This document shows positions 24,026-31,698 of a DNA stretch of 46,411 nt, piece by piece (position 1 is the first letter of the stretch; each line of letters starts with the position of its first letter). The position numbers and the translations under genes were made by a program. The notes below the pieces were generated by a model. It made no database searches, was not told the origin of the DNA, and saw only the letters and a program-made list of their open reading frames with translations. This DNA comes from a virus, in IMG/VR virus record IMGVR_UViG_3300050029_000048, positions 1-46,411 of that record; one strand, written 5' to 3'.

Positions 24026-24899
24026 GACGCCCATCACCGACCACCTTTCCTACGGTCAGCTCTCGCACAACTGTGGGCTCCAGACCAAGTACCACCGAGA
24101 GCGCGTCCCCGAAGGACCGCCGAGCGTCAGCCTGAAGTACGGCACCGCTCTACACGCAGGGCTGGAAGCGTGGGCGTTGCTCAAAATAGCACCGCTCGAC
24201 CCCGTAGCAGCGAGCGATATGGCAACACGTACTCTCGAATACGCTCAAGCCAAATTTGCCAGCGAAATGCTCGAAGCTACTAAAAAAGGCGAGCCCATTG
24301 TCTTCGACGGCGAGCCCAAGCTGAAGAAAGACGGCGAGCTCTACGCCGATCAGCGCATGAACATCCAGAACCGCGACCGCGTTGACTCCATGCTTGCCAT
24401 GCATATCCGTGAGTTCGTTAGGATCAGTGCTGACGTCAAGCCCGCTGCCGCCGAACACCCGATGATCCTGACACTGACCACCGACCGGGGACCGCAGGAG
24501 CTGTGGGGACGCATTGACCGACTGGACGAAGACGGCACCATCACCGACTACAAGACCGCCAAAGAACCGTGGGGCGAGACTCAGGTTGCGCGGGCGAAAG
24601 CGCAGGCGTACATCTATCAGGCGGCGTACCGGCAGTTGTTTGACGAGCCGCCGTCCAAGTTCCAGTTCCAAGTGTTCGCCCGGGACTCGCTGACGATCCA
24701 GACGTTCGTCATCCCCTACGACCGCGAGGCCATCAACCAATACATCGAACTGGACGTCAAGCCGCGCATCAACAGCATCGACGCCGACGTCTTCATCCCC
24801 AACGAGAACGGCTGGTGGTGCAGCGAGAAGTTCTGCGCCTACTGGAACCACTGCCCTCTGGGCGCGGCCAAGTGGCCCGAGGGGAAGCCGTACCGATGA
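24015..24899 (+). CDS. RecB/Cas4-like PD-(D/E)XK nuclease with Fe-S-type cysteines
   Basis: About 294 residues from ATG 24015; ATG 23982 is an alternative 11 codons upstream. GRIDRLDEDGTITDYKTAKE gives the nuclease core (D168, D178, K180), followed by a QAYIYQAAY helix motif. One cysteine near the N-terminus (C20) and three near the end (C269, C274, C280) match the 4Fe-4S arrangement of Cas4/AddB-type exonucleases. Likely processes DNA ends in recombination-dependent replication with the SSB and RuvC-like proteins. Confidence 0.8.
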   Translation: MGTKTPITDHLSYGQLSHNCGLQTKYHRERVPEGPPSVSLKYGTALHAGLEAWALLKIAPLDPVAASDMATRTLEYAQAKFASEMLEATKKGEPIVFDGEPKLKKDGELYADQRMNIQNRDRVDSMLAMHIREFVRISADVKPAAAEHPMILTLTTDRGPQELWGRIDRLDEDGTITDYKTAKEPWGETQVARAKAQAYIYQAAYRQLFDEPPSKFQFQVFARDSLTIQTFVIPYDREAINQYIELDVKPRINSIDADVFIPNENGWWCSEKFCAYWNHCPLGAAKWPEGKPYR

Positions 24900-25123
24900 G
24901 AAAAAATCAAACCCTCAACATGATGGGCGGGGACACCATCCGAATTGAGACAACCAAAGGCGGCCAGCTAAACCTTTCCATTGCCGACTACACGCCGCAG
25001 TACGGACCCTTGATGCTTGGGCGTGAAGCCGAGTGGGACGAGGGACGTATTGCCATGCGTCGTATCGCATGGATGGAGGGGCGATGGATGTGGAAGATAG
25101 CCCTGTGGTTCGCGAAGTGGTAG
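24896..25123 (+). CDS. 75-residue hypothetical protein
   Basis: ATG overlaps the nuclease stop (ATGA). The N-terminal part is polar (TLNMMGGDTIRIETTKGGQLNL), the C-terminal part rich in Trp, Arg and Met (MRRIAWMEGRWMWKIALWFAKW), perhaps membrane-associated. No family recognised. Confidence 0.5.
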   Translation: MRKNQTLNMMGGDTIRIETTKGGQLNLSIADYTPQYGPLMLGREAEWDEGRIAMRRIAWMEGRWMWKIALWFAKW

Positions 25124-25142
25124 GGCCTCTACGAGGTCGGCG

Positions 25143-25289
25143 ATGAATCGCTGGGGCCCCCTGCTAGCCTATACGTTAGGTGTGCTCGACTTCGCTGTTG
25201 CCGGTGGCTACCTCTTCTCCCGCGACTGGACGCACAGCGCCTACTGGTTCTTTGCTGGTGCCATTGCCCTCACCGTCACGATGATGTAA
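25143..25289 (+). CDS. 48-residue two-pass membrane protein
   Basis: ATG 25143, 19 bases after the preceding stop. Two hydrophobic helices, about residues 5-22 (GPLLAYTLGVLDFAVAGG) and 32-47 (AYWFFAGAIALTVTMM), joined by a short SRDWTHS loop. The stop shares a base with the next ATG. Unknown function. Confidence 0.5.
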   Translation: MNRWGPLLAYTLGVLDFAVAGGYLFSRDWTHSAYWFFAGAIALTVTMM

Positions 25290-25519
25290 TGAAGATGCCG
25301 AAGTTAGTCGAGCTGACATGGGTCGATACATCCTGCCTGCCGCACTGGCAGGACGAGGGCGAGATACCCGAGCTGATAAAGTGTCACACGGTCGGTTATA
25401 TATTGCGCGACACAAAGCGTGACGTCACGCTGGCGTTCACGTACTCAGACGACCGCGGTACAATCTCGCCCATGACGATCCCCAAGTCCTGCATCACCAA
25501 GCGGCGGCGGATCAAATGA
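25289..25519 (+). CDS. 76-residue hypothetical protein (beta-rich)
   Basis: ATG shares a base with the preceding TAA and the stop overlaps the next ATG. The chain alternates strands (LVELTWVDTSCLPHW; HTVGYILRDTKRDVTLAF) and ends basic (KRRRIK). This pattern recurs in short phage proteins of unknown role. Confidence 0.55.
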   Translation: MKMPKLVELTWVDTSCLPHWQDEGEIPELIKCHTVGYILRDTKRDVTLAFTYSDDRGTISPMTIPKSCITKRRRIK

Positions 25520-25701
25520 GGATCGAGTTCCTGCCAGAGAACAAGGTCACCCTCGTCTTTTCCGACGACAAGTCCCTACCTTATACTGTCATACGAGAAA
25601 GGTGGAACACAGAGGACTCCTACCGCGAGGAATTCAAAGTCAAGGACATCCTCGATGTGATGCTGCTCATTGGAAACTACGTCGAGGCGTGGAGAAAGTG
25701 A
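25516..25701 (+). CDS. 61-residue hypothetical protein
   Basis: Coupled by ATGA to its upstream gene and by GTGA to its downstream one. Beta strands (MRIEFLPENKVTLVFSDDKS) are followed by a hydrophobic helix (DILDVMLLIGNYVEAW). No family recognised. Confidence 0.5.
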   Translation: MRIEFLPENKVTLVFSDDKSLPYTVIRERWNTEDSYREEFKVKDILDVMLLIGNYVEAWRK

Positions 25702-25880
25702 CCACCCTCGACTCTCTGCGGAAGCTGCGGCGAGATTGGTCCGACAAGGCAGAGGACGACACCGACCCTTGGCTGACGATTGAGGGTGACGCAGCCTATT
25801 GGCTGCTGGACTACACCATCCGCCTCGCCGACGATCCGATCAACACCTTTCTTCGCAAGTACGAAAAGGAGAACCAATGA
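25698..25880 (+). CDS. 60-residue paralogue of the 22332 gene
   Basis: GTG overlapping the upstream stop. It shares TLDSLRKLR at the N-terminus and DYTIRLADD in the middle with the 22332 protein, with matching DNA around 25698-25730. The C-terminus differs (INTFLRKYEKENQ). The lost C-terminal DNA segment of the paralogue lies about 100 bases downstream. Suggests duplication and recombination within the genome. Confidence 0.55.
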   Translation: MTTLDSLRKLRRDWSDKAEDDTDPWLTIEGDAAYWLLDYTIRLADDPINTFLRKYEKENQ

Positions 25881-25978
25881 AGACCATTCGCATGACCGCA
25901 GCCATAGCCGCCTATCGCTTGTCGAGAGCCGTTCTCGCCCTGTCTAAAACACTCCATCCATACCCGCGCCATGGCTGA
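25877..25978 (+). CDS. 33-residue basic peptide
   Basis: ATG 25877 overlaps the previous stop and has AAAAGGAGAACC upstream, an excellent binding site. It encodes MKTIRMTAAIAAYRLSRAVL and a short basic end. It may be a mobile remnant between two halves of the duplicated 22332-like sequence. Translation is likely, function unknown. Confidence 0.45.
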   Translation: MKTIRMTAAIAAYRLSRAVLALSKTLHPYPRHG

Positions 25979-26001
25979 CGCTCCTATCGAGGCCTGGAGC
26001 C

Positions 26002-26150
26002 GTGACTATCAACGACGTCAGGACGATGTTCTGGCGGGGCCTGCCATGCCCAACGTGTCAGCGCATTATGGACGCGGCTAATCCACCATCGCTGGTATCT
26101 ACCGCATCTTCTGCCGCATCTGTTTCGAGGAATTGACATGCTCAGAATGA
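26002..26150 (+). pseudogene. Frameshifted small zinc-ribbon gene
   Basis: From GTG 26002 the frame gives VTINDVRTMFWRGLPCPTCQ, with a CxxC pair. After about residue 26 the good coding pattern moves to the -1 frame (26082-26150), giving GIYRIFCRICFEELTC with the second CxxC. Together they look like one four-cysteine zinc ribbon broken by an indel near 26080-26092. It could be a mutation, a read error or a frameshift signal. Confidence 0.45.
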
Positions 26151-26710
26151 TTTCTCGGCAAATCTTCGAGCCCGGAAGGCTCGGTGCGATCCAGTCCACC
26201 ACCGACGTCACGAGCTGGGATACCCTCAGCGCGCCTGACGACGACATCCCGGCAGCAATCATCGCAGAGCAGGAGGCGGCGATTGCAATGTGGGGCGCAG
26301 CCAACATCGAACAGCACAGCTCACAGTACGGCTTCACCCTACAGGCTATCGCCGACCTCTTCAAGCAAATCTCATTCAACCCTGCCTCCCGCTACCTGTT
26401 CGATGCCACGCAGGGCGCAGGCACCGCCGAGAAGCCAATCATCGCAGACTTCTTCGCTCATGTACCCCGTGCACAGCGAGCCATCGGACGCACCAAGTTC
26501 GGACAGATTCTCCACGAGAAGGGGATCACAAACCTATACCCGGACGGGACCGGCTGGACCGTGACTGGCAGCTTCAACCTGTCAGCGTCAGCATCGAAGC
26601 AATTCAATGTGGTTGATATCGTGCGCTCCCGGTCGAGAGCAGAACTGTTCCGTTCACGCATTGACGAGATGTTCGACTACGTCAGTCAGAACCAGAAGCA
26701 GCCCGCATGA
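26138..26710 (+). CDS. 190-residue hypothetical protein
   Basis: ATG 26138, GAGG about eight bases upstream. Acidic, helical N-terminal half (DDDIPAAIIAEQEAAIAMWGAA), then YGFTLQAIADLFKQISFNP and a C-terminal RAELFRSRIDEMFDYVSQ helix. No family recognised. It follows the broken zinc ribbon and precedes a leaderless promoter, so it ends its operon. Confidence 0.55.
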   Translation: MLRMISRQIFEPGRLGAIQSTTDVTSWDTLSAPDDDIPAAIIAEQEAAIAMWGAANIEQHSSQYGFTLQAIADLFKQISFNPASRYLFDATQGAGTAEKPIIADFFAHVPRAQRAIGRTKFGQILHEKGITNLYPDGTGWTVTGSFNLSASASKQFNVVDIVRSRSRAELFRSRIDEMFDYVSQNQKQPA

Positions 26711-26716
26711 CGGCTC

Positions 26717-26725
26717 TGGTATAAT
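26717..26725 (+). promoter_or_regulatory. Extended -10 promoter (TGgTATAAT), leaderless type
   Basis: TG at 26717-26718 and consensus TATAAT at 26720-26725, then five bases to ATG 26731. It starts the operon containing endonuclease VII and primase-helicase. No ribosome binding site is present before the ATG. Confidence 0.7.
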
Positions 26726-26730
26726 TGAGC

Positions 26731-26916
26731 ATGACAGAACAAAACGATCACTACTACACACCACGACCTTGTCCTGACTGCGGCACCAGCCGCGACCATT
26801 CTCGACGTTGCCCTCGACACCCTGCCTGCAATGACAAAGAGCTGGGGCCGGTCTGGTCCTCGCTGGGCGACGGGCTGGTTGAGCGGGCGACCGTGATGCC
26901 AAAGCCTGTCGCATGA
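26731..26916 (+). CDS. 61-residue zinc-binding protein, leaderless
   Basis: ATG lies five bases past the -10. CPDCGTSRDHSRRCPRHPAC gives four cysteines with nearby histidines in a compact zinc-knuckle pattern. The stop overlaps the endonuclease gene. Unknown function; one of many zinc-ribbon proteins in this genome. Confidence 0.6.
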   Translation: MTEQNDHYYTPRPCPDCGTSRDHSRRCPRHPACNDKELGPVWSSLGDGLVERATVMPKPVA

Positions 26917-27395
26917 TGAGTCGCGACCACGCGGCTTCTATGAGAGAGTGGCGTAGTAGACCCGGAGTTCGCGAAAGAGTCAACGCGCAACGGCGACAAA
27001 GACGCAAGCCACTATCAGCCGATCAAAAACTGACACGACGAGCCCGCCACAGCGTAGGCATGCGCGACCCCGCCTATGCGGCTGCCAAAAGGGAGGCCCG
27101 TCGTAGGTCTAGAAATAAGCCCGGAATGAAAAAGAAAAGGTGGATTTATGCTCTATGGCATACTTACGGCATCACCCTAGGTCAGTACAATGCTCTATTC
27201 GCTCATCAGCACGGAATCTGCGTCGGTTGCGACAATGCACCCGCTGTCTGTATTGACCACGATCATGATTGCTGCCCGGGGAAGAAATCATGTGGTGGAT
27301 GTATCCGCGGACTGCTTTGCACCCCTTGTAACCTACATGGTGCGCTTGACAGCCTTATTCCGTATGCAATCATCGGCTTTGGTGCTTGGGCATGA
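26913..27395 (+). CDS. Recombination endonuclease VII-like HNH nuclease
   Basis: A 160-residue protein; ATG 26913 overlaps the upstream stop. A very basic N-terminal 75 residues precede the nuclease. YGITLGQYNALF is followed by C103/C106 (CVGC), the IDHDHD active-site strand (D115-H118), GGCIRGLLC (C136) and CTPCN (C139, N140). This is the endonuclease VII (PF02945-like) pattern. It would resolve branched DNA before packaging. It overlaps the primase-helicase gene by four bases. Confidence 0.88.
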   Translation: MMSRDHAASMREWRSRPGVRERVNAQRRQRRKPLSADQKLTRRARHSVGMRDPAYAAAKREARRRSRNKPGMKKKRWIYALWHTYGITLGQYNALFAHQHGICVGCDNAPAVCIDHDHDCCPGKKSCGGCIRGLLCTPCNLHGALDSLIPYAIIGFGAWA

Positions 27396-29230
27396 AGTCC
27401 CCCGCCCTCGAAGAACTCAAGGCCCGCGCGCAGTGGGTAGCTTGGGAGTGGCAGGAGCGCGGCGGCAAGCCGACCAAAGTTCCGCTGGACATCGTCCACG
27501 GTGGCAACGCCAGCTCGACTGACGCATCGACGTGGACGACGTTCGCAAACGCCGCCAAGAGCTACAAAAAAAATGGCAAACAAATGGGTTTCGTCGTCAG
27601 TATTAACGACCCCTACTGTGGCATCGACCTCGACCACTGCGTAGACGAAGAAGGTCTGCCCTCCGTATCTGCATTCGCCATAGTCAGGCGCTTCAACTCG
27701 TACACGGAAGTCACCCCTTCGGGAGAGGGCTTGCGCATCTGGATTAAAGCGAAACTTCCCGGCACTCGCCGCCGCGTTGGCAATATCGAGCTGTACGACC
27801 AAGACCGGTACTTCACGGTGACCGGCAACCACTTGGCCGGGACCGCCGATACCATCGAAGATCGTCAGACCGAGCTGGACGTGTGGTATACTGAGCTATT
27901 CCCGGGTCGCACCCGAGAGTCAGAGTCAGCCCGGGGTAATTTGAACGCCCCCGGGCTGAACGGCTATCAGGTACTCGAAGCCGCGGCGCGAGCCAGCAAT
28001 AGAGCCGGGATAACCCGGCTCTTGAGCGGCGACACGACCGGCTATTCCTCGCAAAGCGAAGCAGACTTGGCGCTGCTGTCGAAACTGGCATTCTACACGC
28101 AGGACGAGCATGTGCTCGACTGGCTGTTCAGGGGCTCAGGACTGATGCGTGACAAGTGGAATCGGGACGACTATCGCTCTGTAACGCTTTCTAAGGCGCT
28201 TGAGGGCCTGTCTGACACTTACAACGCACCCCAGCCCGTTCTGGGCCATAAAGTGTCACACACGCTACGTGAGCCCGATTCTGAGGCTCCTGAGCGGGTA
28301 GCTAAGAGCGTCGCTGACCTCATGGGTCGCGATCTGGGGAAAATGCGCTGGACGGTCGAGCCTATTATCCCGGAGGGGGCCACGATTCTCGCCGGTGCTC
28401 CCAAAATCGGTAAGAGCTGGTTGGTGATGGACCTGGCGCTGGCTGTCGCACGGGGTAGCACCATTTTGGGCGACTATACAGCAGCTCAGGGCGAGGTCTT
28501 ATATCTCTCTCTCGAAGATGGTGACAGGCGCTTCCAAGAGCGCCTCGAATACCTACTCAATGGCGACCCCTGCCCCGCTACTTTCGAGTACGAGACAGAG
28601 TGGGAAACCGCCGACGCTGGTGGTTTAGCGCGGCTAGAACAATGGCTCAAGTCGCGACCGACTGCTCGCCTGGTGATAATAGACACCCTACAACGCTGGC
28701 GGCCCCTGCAAACCGGACGCAATATCTACGCCGAGGATTACAATGCCGTCAAGGGTATTCAGAGCCTAGCCACAAAGTATCAGCTCGCCATTCTCATCGT
28801 CCACCACATTCGTAAGGCTGACAGCGAAGACCCGCTGGCCGCTGTCTCGGGTACTTACGGCCTGACCGGCTCGGCAGACGGCTCTCTGATTCTTCGCCGC
28901 GGTCGCCTTGCCATGAATGGCTCCTTAGAAGTGGGTGGTCGTGACGTTGATGACATGAAATTGGCCATGTCGTTCACGCAACATCGCTGGAAGGTTACTG
29001 GAGAAGTGGCCGCCGATGGACGCATCACGGCACAACGAGAGGATGCGAGAGCCGCCATGAAGCGTTACGGTGGACCTGTTGGGCCTAAGCTTTTGGGCGA
29101 ACTATTGCACATCAGCGAGGGAGCTGCAACACAGCAGCTACGGCGCATGATGGAACAAGGAATCGCCGAGCATGTAGGGCGAGCGTACGTCTTAACCGAG
29201 GCTCGTCTTCCGATGACCGATTTGCCATGA
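27392..29230 (+). CDS. Primase-polymerase-like / RepA-type helicase fusion
   Basis: A 612-residue protein; ATG 27392 overlaps the endonuclease stop. The N-terminal half resembles prim-pol domains: WVAWEWQERGGKPTKVPLD, MGFVVSINDPYCGIDLDHC near residue 77, and SYTEVTPSGEGLRIW. The C-terminal half is a RepA-like AAA ATPase with Walker A GAPKIGKS near residue 333 and Walker B VIIDTL near 427, then LAILIVHHIRKA. The last 60 residues look like a winged helix. It would prime and unwind at the origin; no DNA polymerase gene was found nearby. Confidence 0.85.
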   Translation: MKSPALEELKARAQWVAWEWQERGGKPTKVPLDIVHGGNASSTDASTWTTFANAAKSYKKNGKQMGFVVSINDPYCGIDLDHCVDEEGLPSVSAFAIVRRFNSYTEVTPSGEGLRIWIKAKLPGTRRRVGNIELYDQDRYFTVTGNHLAGTADTIEDRQTELDVWYTELFPGRTRESESARGNLNAPGLNGYQVLEAAARASNRAGITRLLSGDTTGYSSQSEADLALLSKLAFYTQDEHVLDWLFRGSGLMRDKWNRDDYRSVTLSKALEGLSDTYNAPQPVLGHKVSHTLREPDSEAPERVAKSVADLMGRDLGKMRWTVEPIIPEGATILAGAPKIGKSWLVMDLALAVARGSTILGDYTAAQGEVLYLSLEDGDRRFQERLEYLLNGDPCPATFEYETEWETADAGGLARLEQWLKSRPTARLVIIDTLQRWRPLQTGRNIYAEDYNAVKGIQSLATKYQLAILIVHHIRKADSEDPLAAVSGTYGLTGSADGSLILRRGRLAMNGSLEVGGRDVDDMKLAMSFTQHRWKVTGEVAADGRITAQREDARAAMKRYGGPVGPKLLGELLHISEGAATQQLRRMMEQGIAEHVGRAYVLTEARLPMTDLP

Positions 29231-29231
29231 G

Positions 29232-29358
29232 CGTAAGGTTGAGTGTAAGGTTTGAACACCACATCGTTACATCCTTAGTACCGTTGTTTAGCGTAAGGTT
29301 GATCTCAGAAACTTACGATAGCGACCTTCCAACCGTAAGGTTTGACCCTCAACCTTAC
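29232..29358 (+). repeat. Iteron-like cluster, candidate replication origin
   Basis: GTAAGGTT occurs four times in direct orientation (29233, 29245, 29293, 29335) and once inverted (AACCTTAC at 29351-29358), mostly with a T-T-G-A extension. The ~130-bp spacer is A+T-richer than its flanks and directly follows the primase-helicase gene, the usual place for an iteron origin. Confidence 0.55.
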
Positions 29359-29389
29359 GATAAAAACAGGGGAGTAGGGAAAACGAGTA

Positions 29390-29593
29390 ATGGCTGCTAA
29401 ACAAGGGCCTAAATGCGACTTCCTGCCCTGCCGACGCTACGCCACCCTGCTACTTGTCCACGACGAGCAATACCTGTGGTCCTGTCAGTATTGTGCAGAT
29501 TACGACCCGGCCATGACACCGGATGACGAGCAGCGCCTGACCTTAGATCAAGTGTCTGATATACTCAAACAGTTTTTGAAGGAGTCCAAGTGA
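29390..29593 (+). CDS. 67-residue zinc-ribbon protein
   Basis: ATG 29390, with AGGGGAGTAGGG upstream. C10 and C15 plus a later CQYC pair (about 32-35) form a four-cysteine ribbon; the C-terminal half is acidic and helical. An extended -10 (29557-29565) sits in its 3' end. Stop overlaps the next GTG. Function unknown. Confidence 0.55.
   Translation: MAAKQGPKCDFLPCRRYATLLLVHDEQYLWSCQYCADYDPAMTPDDEQRLTLDQVSDILKQFLKESK
29557..29565 (+). promoter_or_regulatory. Possible extended -10 (TGaTATACT) inside upstream gene
   Basis: TG 29557-29558 and TATACT 29560-29565 near the 3' end of the preceding gene. The downstream GTG 29590 has its own GGAG site, so this promoter would be leadered. It may be fortuitous. 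Confidence 0.3.
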
Positions 29594-29970
29594 ATCAACG
29601 AATCCCACTCACCGCCGCCGATTTTGCCGAGCTACGTCAGCTCGTGGTCGATACTAACCGCGGTAGAACTCATTGGGAGCACTGCTGGCGCTATCACACC
29701 GCCTGCGGCCTGCTGCGTGTCCTTGACGACTTAGTGCCGGTCAAGCTGGACGACCCCGTCGCTGGCAAGGCGACTAGGGTCAAGCGCTCTGACTTCACGC
29801 ACGGAACGCACACATTCGCCCCTCCCCCACCACAAACGCCCCGTCCACCGAAGCCTATTCGGACTAAGCCCAAGCTGTGTGGTTACTGCGGCGAAGACCA
29901 CAGTCGCTACACGGACGAGTGGAAGTTCCCGGGGTATGCAAAACGATTGAAGTCCGGTGTGGTAGAATAG
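29590..29970 (+). CDS. 126-residue protein with C-terminal CxxC
   Basis: GTG 29590 with GAAGGAG upstream. Helical N-terminus (TAADFAELRQLVVDTNRGRTHWEHCWRYHT), a Pro/Thr linker with PPPPQTPRPPKP, then KLCGYCGEDHSRY, a half zinc ribbon. No family recognised. Its stop lies just before the next leaderless gene. Confidence 0.55.
   Translation: MNQRIPLTAADFAELRQLVVDTNRGRTHWEHCWRYHTACGLLRVLDDLVPVKLDDPVAGKATRVKRSDFTHGTHTFAPPPPQTPRPPKPIRTKPKLCGYCGEDHSRYTDEWKFPGYAKRLKSGVVE
29960..29968 (+). promoter_or_regulatory. Extended -10 promoter (TGgTAGAAT), leaderless type
   Basis: TG 29960-29961 and TAGAAT 29963-29968 overlap the end of the previous gene. The ATG at 29975 lies six bases downstream and is thereby preferred over the adjacent GTG at 29972. 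Confidence 0.55.
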
Positions 29971-29974
29971 AGTG

Positions 29975-30307
29975 ATGAATCGCTTCGATATCGCTCAAGC
30001 GCAGGCTGATTGGGACCGCGCCCTTGGCGGTTTGCTCGATACTCATGCCCGCGAGGGTCTGTATCAGCCGAGCTGCTGTATGGCCTGTAGGGGTGATGTG
30101 TATGTGGTGCGGTCGCCGCAGACCGGCCTCGTCACCGTCGTAGACGCCAAGCCCGTGGTGGGCGGCCTCATCGAGATCAATTTCAACACCGGCTCCTATC
30201 GTACCTTGCCGATCCCGAAGGTGCGGTCCAAGAAAGAGGCTCACTTCGCGTATCACGGCTGCTTGGGTCGGACGGCAAACGTCGAAGTCTATGAGGCGAC
30301 AGTATGA
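29975..30307 (+). CDS. 110-residue protein, leaderless
   Basis: Start 29975 is set by the six-base spacing from the -10. MNRFDIAQAQADWDRALGG leads to a CCMAC cluster and beta strands (GDVYVVRSPQTGLVTVVDA; GGLIEINFNTGSY). Unknown function; ATGA-coupled to the next gene. Confidence 0.55.
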   Translation: MNRFDIAQAQADWDRALGGLLDTHAREGLYQPSCCMACRGDVYVVRSPQTGLVTVVDAKPVVGGLIEINFNTGSYRTLPIPKVRSKKEAHFAYHGCLGRTANVEVYEATV

Positions 30308-30573
30308 CTCAACGCTGGGACACTGAGGAATGGGTCCCCGACGAAGAGTTCCGCGACGCGCTTGCTGTTGTGCCGCTCTTCACGCCCTTGCAGTGCTTGG
30401 ATGCGTTGCAGACGTGGTGTGACAGTGCTCGTGATACTGATTGCGTTGATCGTGACTCGATGCAGATGTATCTTGACGCCTTTCAGCGCACCTACACGGC
30501 GCTGGAGGCTGCATCGCTGGCGTCCCCTCATAGTCTGACTCATTGGCTGTGGCTGGCGGGGCAGACGCGATGA
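30304..30573 (+). CDS. 89-residue hypothetical protein
   Basis: ATG overlaps the upstream stop. Acidic N-terminus (DTEEWVPDEEF), then helices (PLQCLDALQTWCDSARDTDC; DSMQMYLDAFQRTYTALEAA) and HWLWLAGQTR at the end. Resembles short phage helical proteins; no function inferred. Confidence 0.5.
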   Translation: MTQRWDTEEWVPDEEFRDALAVVPLFTPLQCLDALQTWCDSARDTDCVDRDSMQMYLDAFQRTYTALEAASLASPHSLTHWLWLAGQTR

Positions 30574-30734
30574 AGCCCATAGATCAGTTCCTCGCGGAGA
30601 GGGATCACTTGAGTATCATTGGCTGGGGCCTCGGGTATCTTCTGGGGGTTCTGGTGGTGGGCACAGTTATAGCTTCACTTGTCGTCTTTCTCTCCTTGCT
30701 CGTTAGGATCATCGCCAGTGGACCATATTCGTGA
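30570..30734 (+). CDS. 54-residue single-pass membrane protein
   Basis: ATG 30570 is chosen for its ATGA overlap with the preceding stop; the frame continues upstream without support. Soluble N-terminal 18 residues, then one long hydrophobic segment (LGYLLGVLVVGTVIASLVVF). Stop overlaps the resolvase GTG. Confidence 0.5.
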   Translation: MKPIDQFLAERDHLSIIGWGLGYLLGVLVVGTVIASLVVFLSLLVRIIASGPYS

Positions 30735-31270
30735 AGATTCTCGGCATAGACCCATCCTTGAACAGCACCGGCATCTGTATTCTGGAGAACGGAGTCATCG
30801 AGCTACTGACTAGCCTGCGGCCCCTGCGGCCAATGTCTCGTGACGAGAAGCTTCAGCGATTGTACGACAATATCTTGGGTATCGCGGGCGGCCTGATCGC
30901 TGATCGTGATGTTGCTGTGATCGAGGGGTATGCATTCGGCTCGAAGTATCAGCGTGAGACTATGGGTGAGGTCAGCGGCTTGATTCGACTGGTTCTGATT
31001 CAGACTGGTATTCCCTGTACTGCTATAGCGCCAGCGTCGTGGCAGAAGCAACTGCTTGGTCGAAAGGTCGCCAAGGACTTGCGCGAAGAGCTGCTATTGA
31101 CAAAATATGTGAGCCATTGGCCTGCTGGCGTTTTCCCTGAAACCTTGGATGAGACAGAGGCGTGGGCTCTTGCTTTCGCAAGGTGGGAGCGGTATACCGG
31201 CGCTTACATCGTTCCGCCCTATCCCCCAAAAAAATCGAAGGTAAAAGCGAAAAGAGGGGTTCTGGAGTGA
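30731..31270 (+). CDS. RuvC-like Holliday junction resolvase
   Basis: A 179-residue protein with GTG start. RNase H-fold acidic sites are present: D7 in ILGIDPSLNSTG, E65 in VAVIEGYAFG, and D140/E143 in LDETEAWALA, all in RuvC order and spacing. C-terminus is basic. It likely resolves junctions with endonuclease VII before packaging. GTGA overlaps couple it to both neighbours. Confidence 0.85.
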   Translation: MKILGIDPSLNSTGICILENGVIELLTSLRPLRPMSRDEKLQRLYDNILGIAGGLIADRDVAVIEGYAFGSKYQRETMGEVSGLIRLVLIQTGIPCTAIAPASWQKQLLGRKVAKDLREELLLTKYVSHWPAGVFPETLDETEAWALAFARWERYTGAYIVPPYPPKKSKVKAKRGVLE

Positions 31271-31698
31271 AAATCTACCTCGCCTCTCGCTACAGTCGCA
31301 TTGACGAGCTGAACACTTACGCTGATGATCTGCTCGAAGCCGGTCATTGGGTTACCTCCAGATGGCTTGAGGGCTATCATCACCTGTCCGACGAGTACCA
31401 GCCCAAGTTGGCGAAGAAATTCGCGACGGAGGATATCGCTGACGTCGAAAAGGCGGATTGCCTCATCATCTTCCCGGACCCCCCGCGGGAGTCTTCAACA
31501 ACTCGCGGCGGTATGAATGTGGAGTTCGGGTATGCGTTTGCGGCGGGGAAGCGCGTCATCATCGTGGGCCCTCGCTGCAACGTCTTCCACTATTTGCCCG
31601 GAATTGAGCATTACGCAGAGTGGGAGCAGTGTCTACGCAGGTTGTCGAAGGTGCAGCCCCTTAGTTATGCCGATCTTGGTATTGTGCCTCATGGGTGA
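31267..31698 (+). CDS. Nucleoside 2-deoxyribosyltransferase-like protein
   Basis: A 143-residue protein; GTG 31267 overlaps the resolvase stop. KIYLASRYSRIDELNTYADDL, VTSRWLEG, the DIADVEKADCLIIF strand and TRGGMNVEFGYAFAAGKRVIIVG follow the NDRT (PF05014) order, with the conserved Glu in NVEFG as probable nucleophile. It may salvage bases or hydrolyse nucleotides. Phage versions are usually uncharacterised. Confidence 0.75.
   Translation: MKIYLASRYSRIDELNTYADDLLEAGHWVTSRWLEGYHHLSDEYQPKLAKKFATEDIADVEKADCLIIFPDPPRESSTTRGGMNVEFGYAFAAGKRVIIVGPRCNVFHYLPGIEHYAEWEQCLRRLSKVQPLSYADLGIVPHG

Noticed and set aside
27884-27892. TGgTATACT extended -10 inside the primase-helicase gene
   Set aside because: No start codon at leaderless distance and no operon boundary; likely chance.
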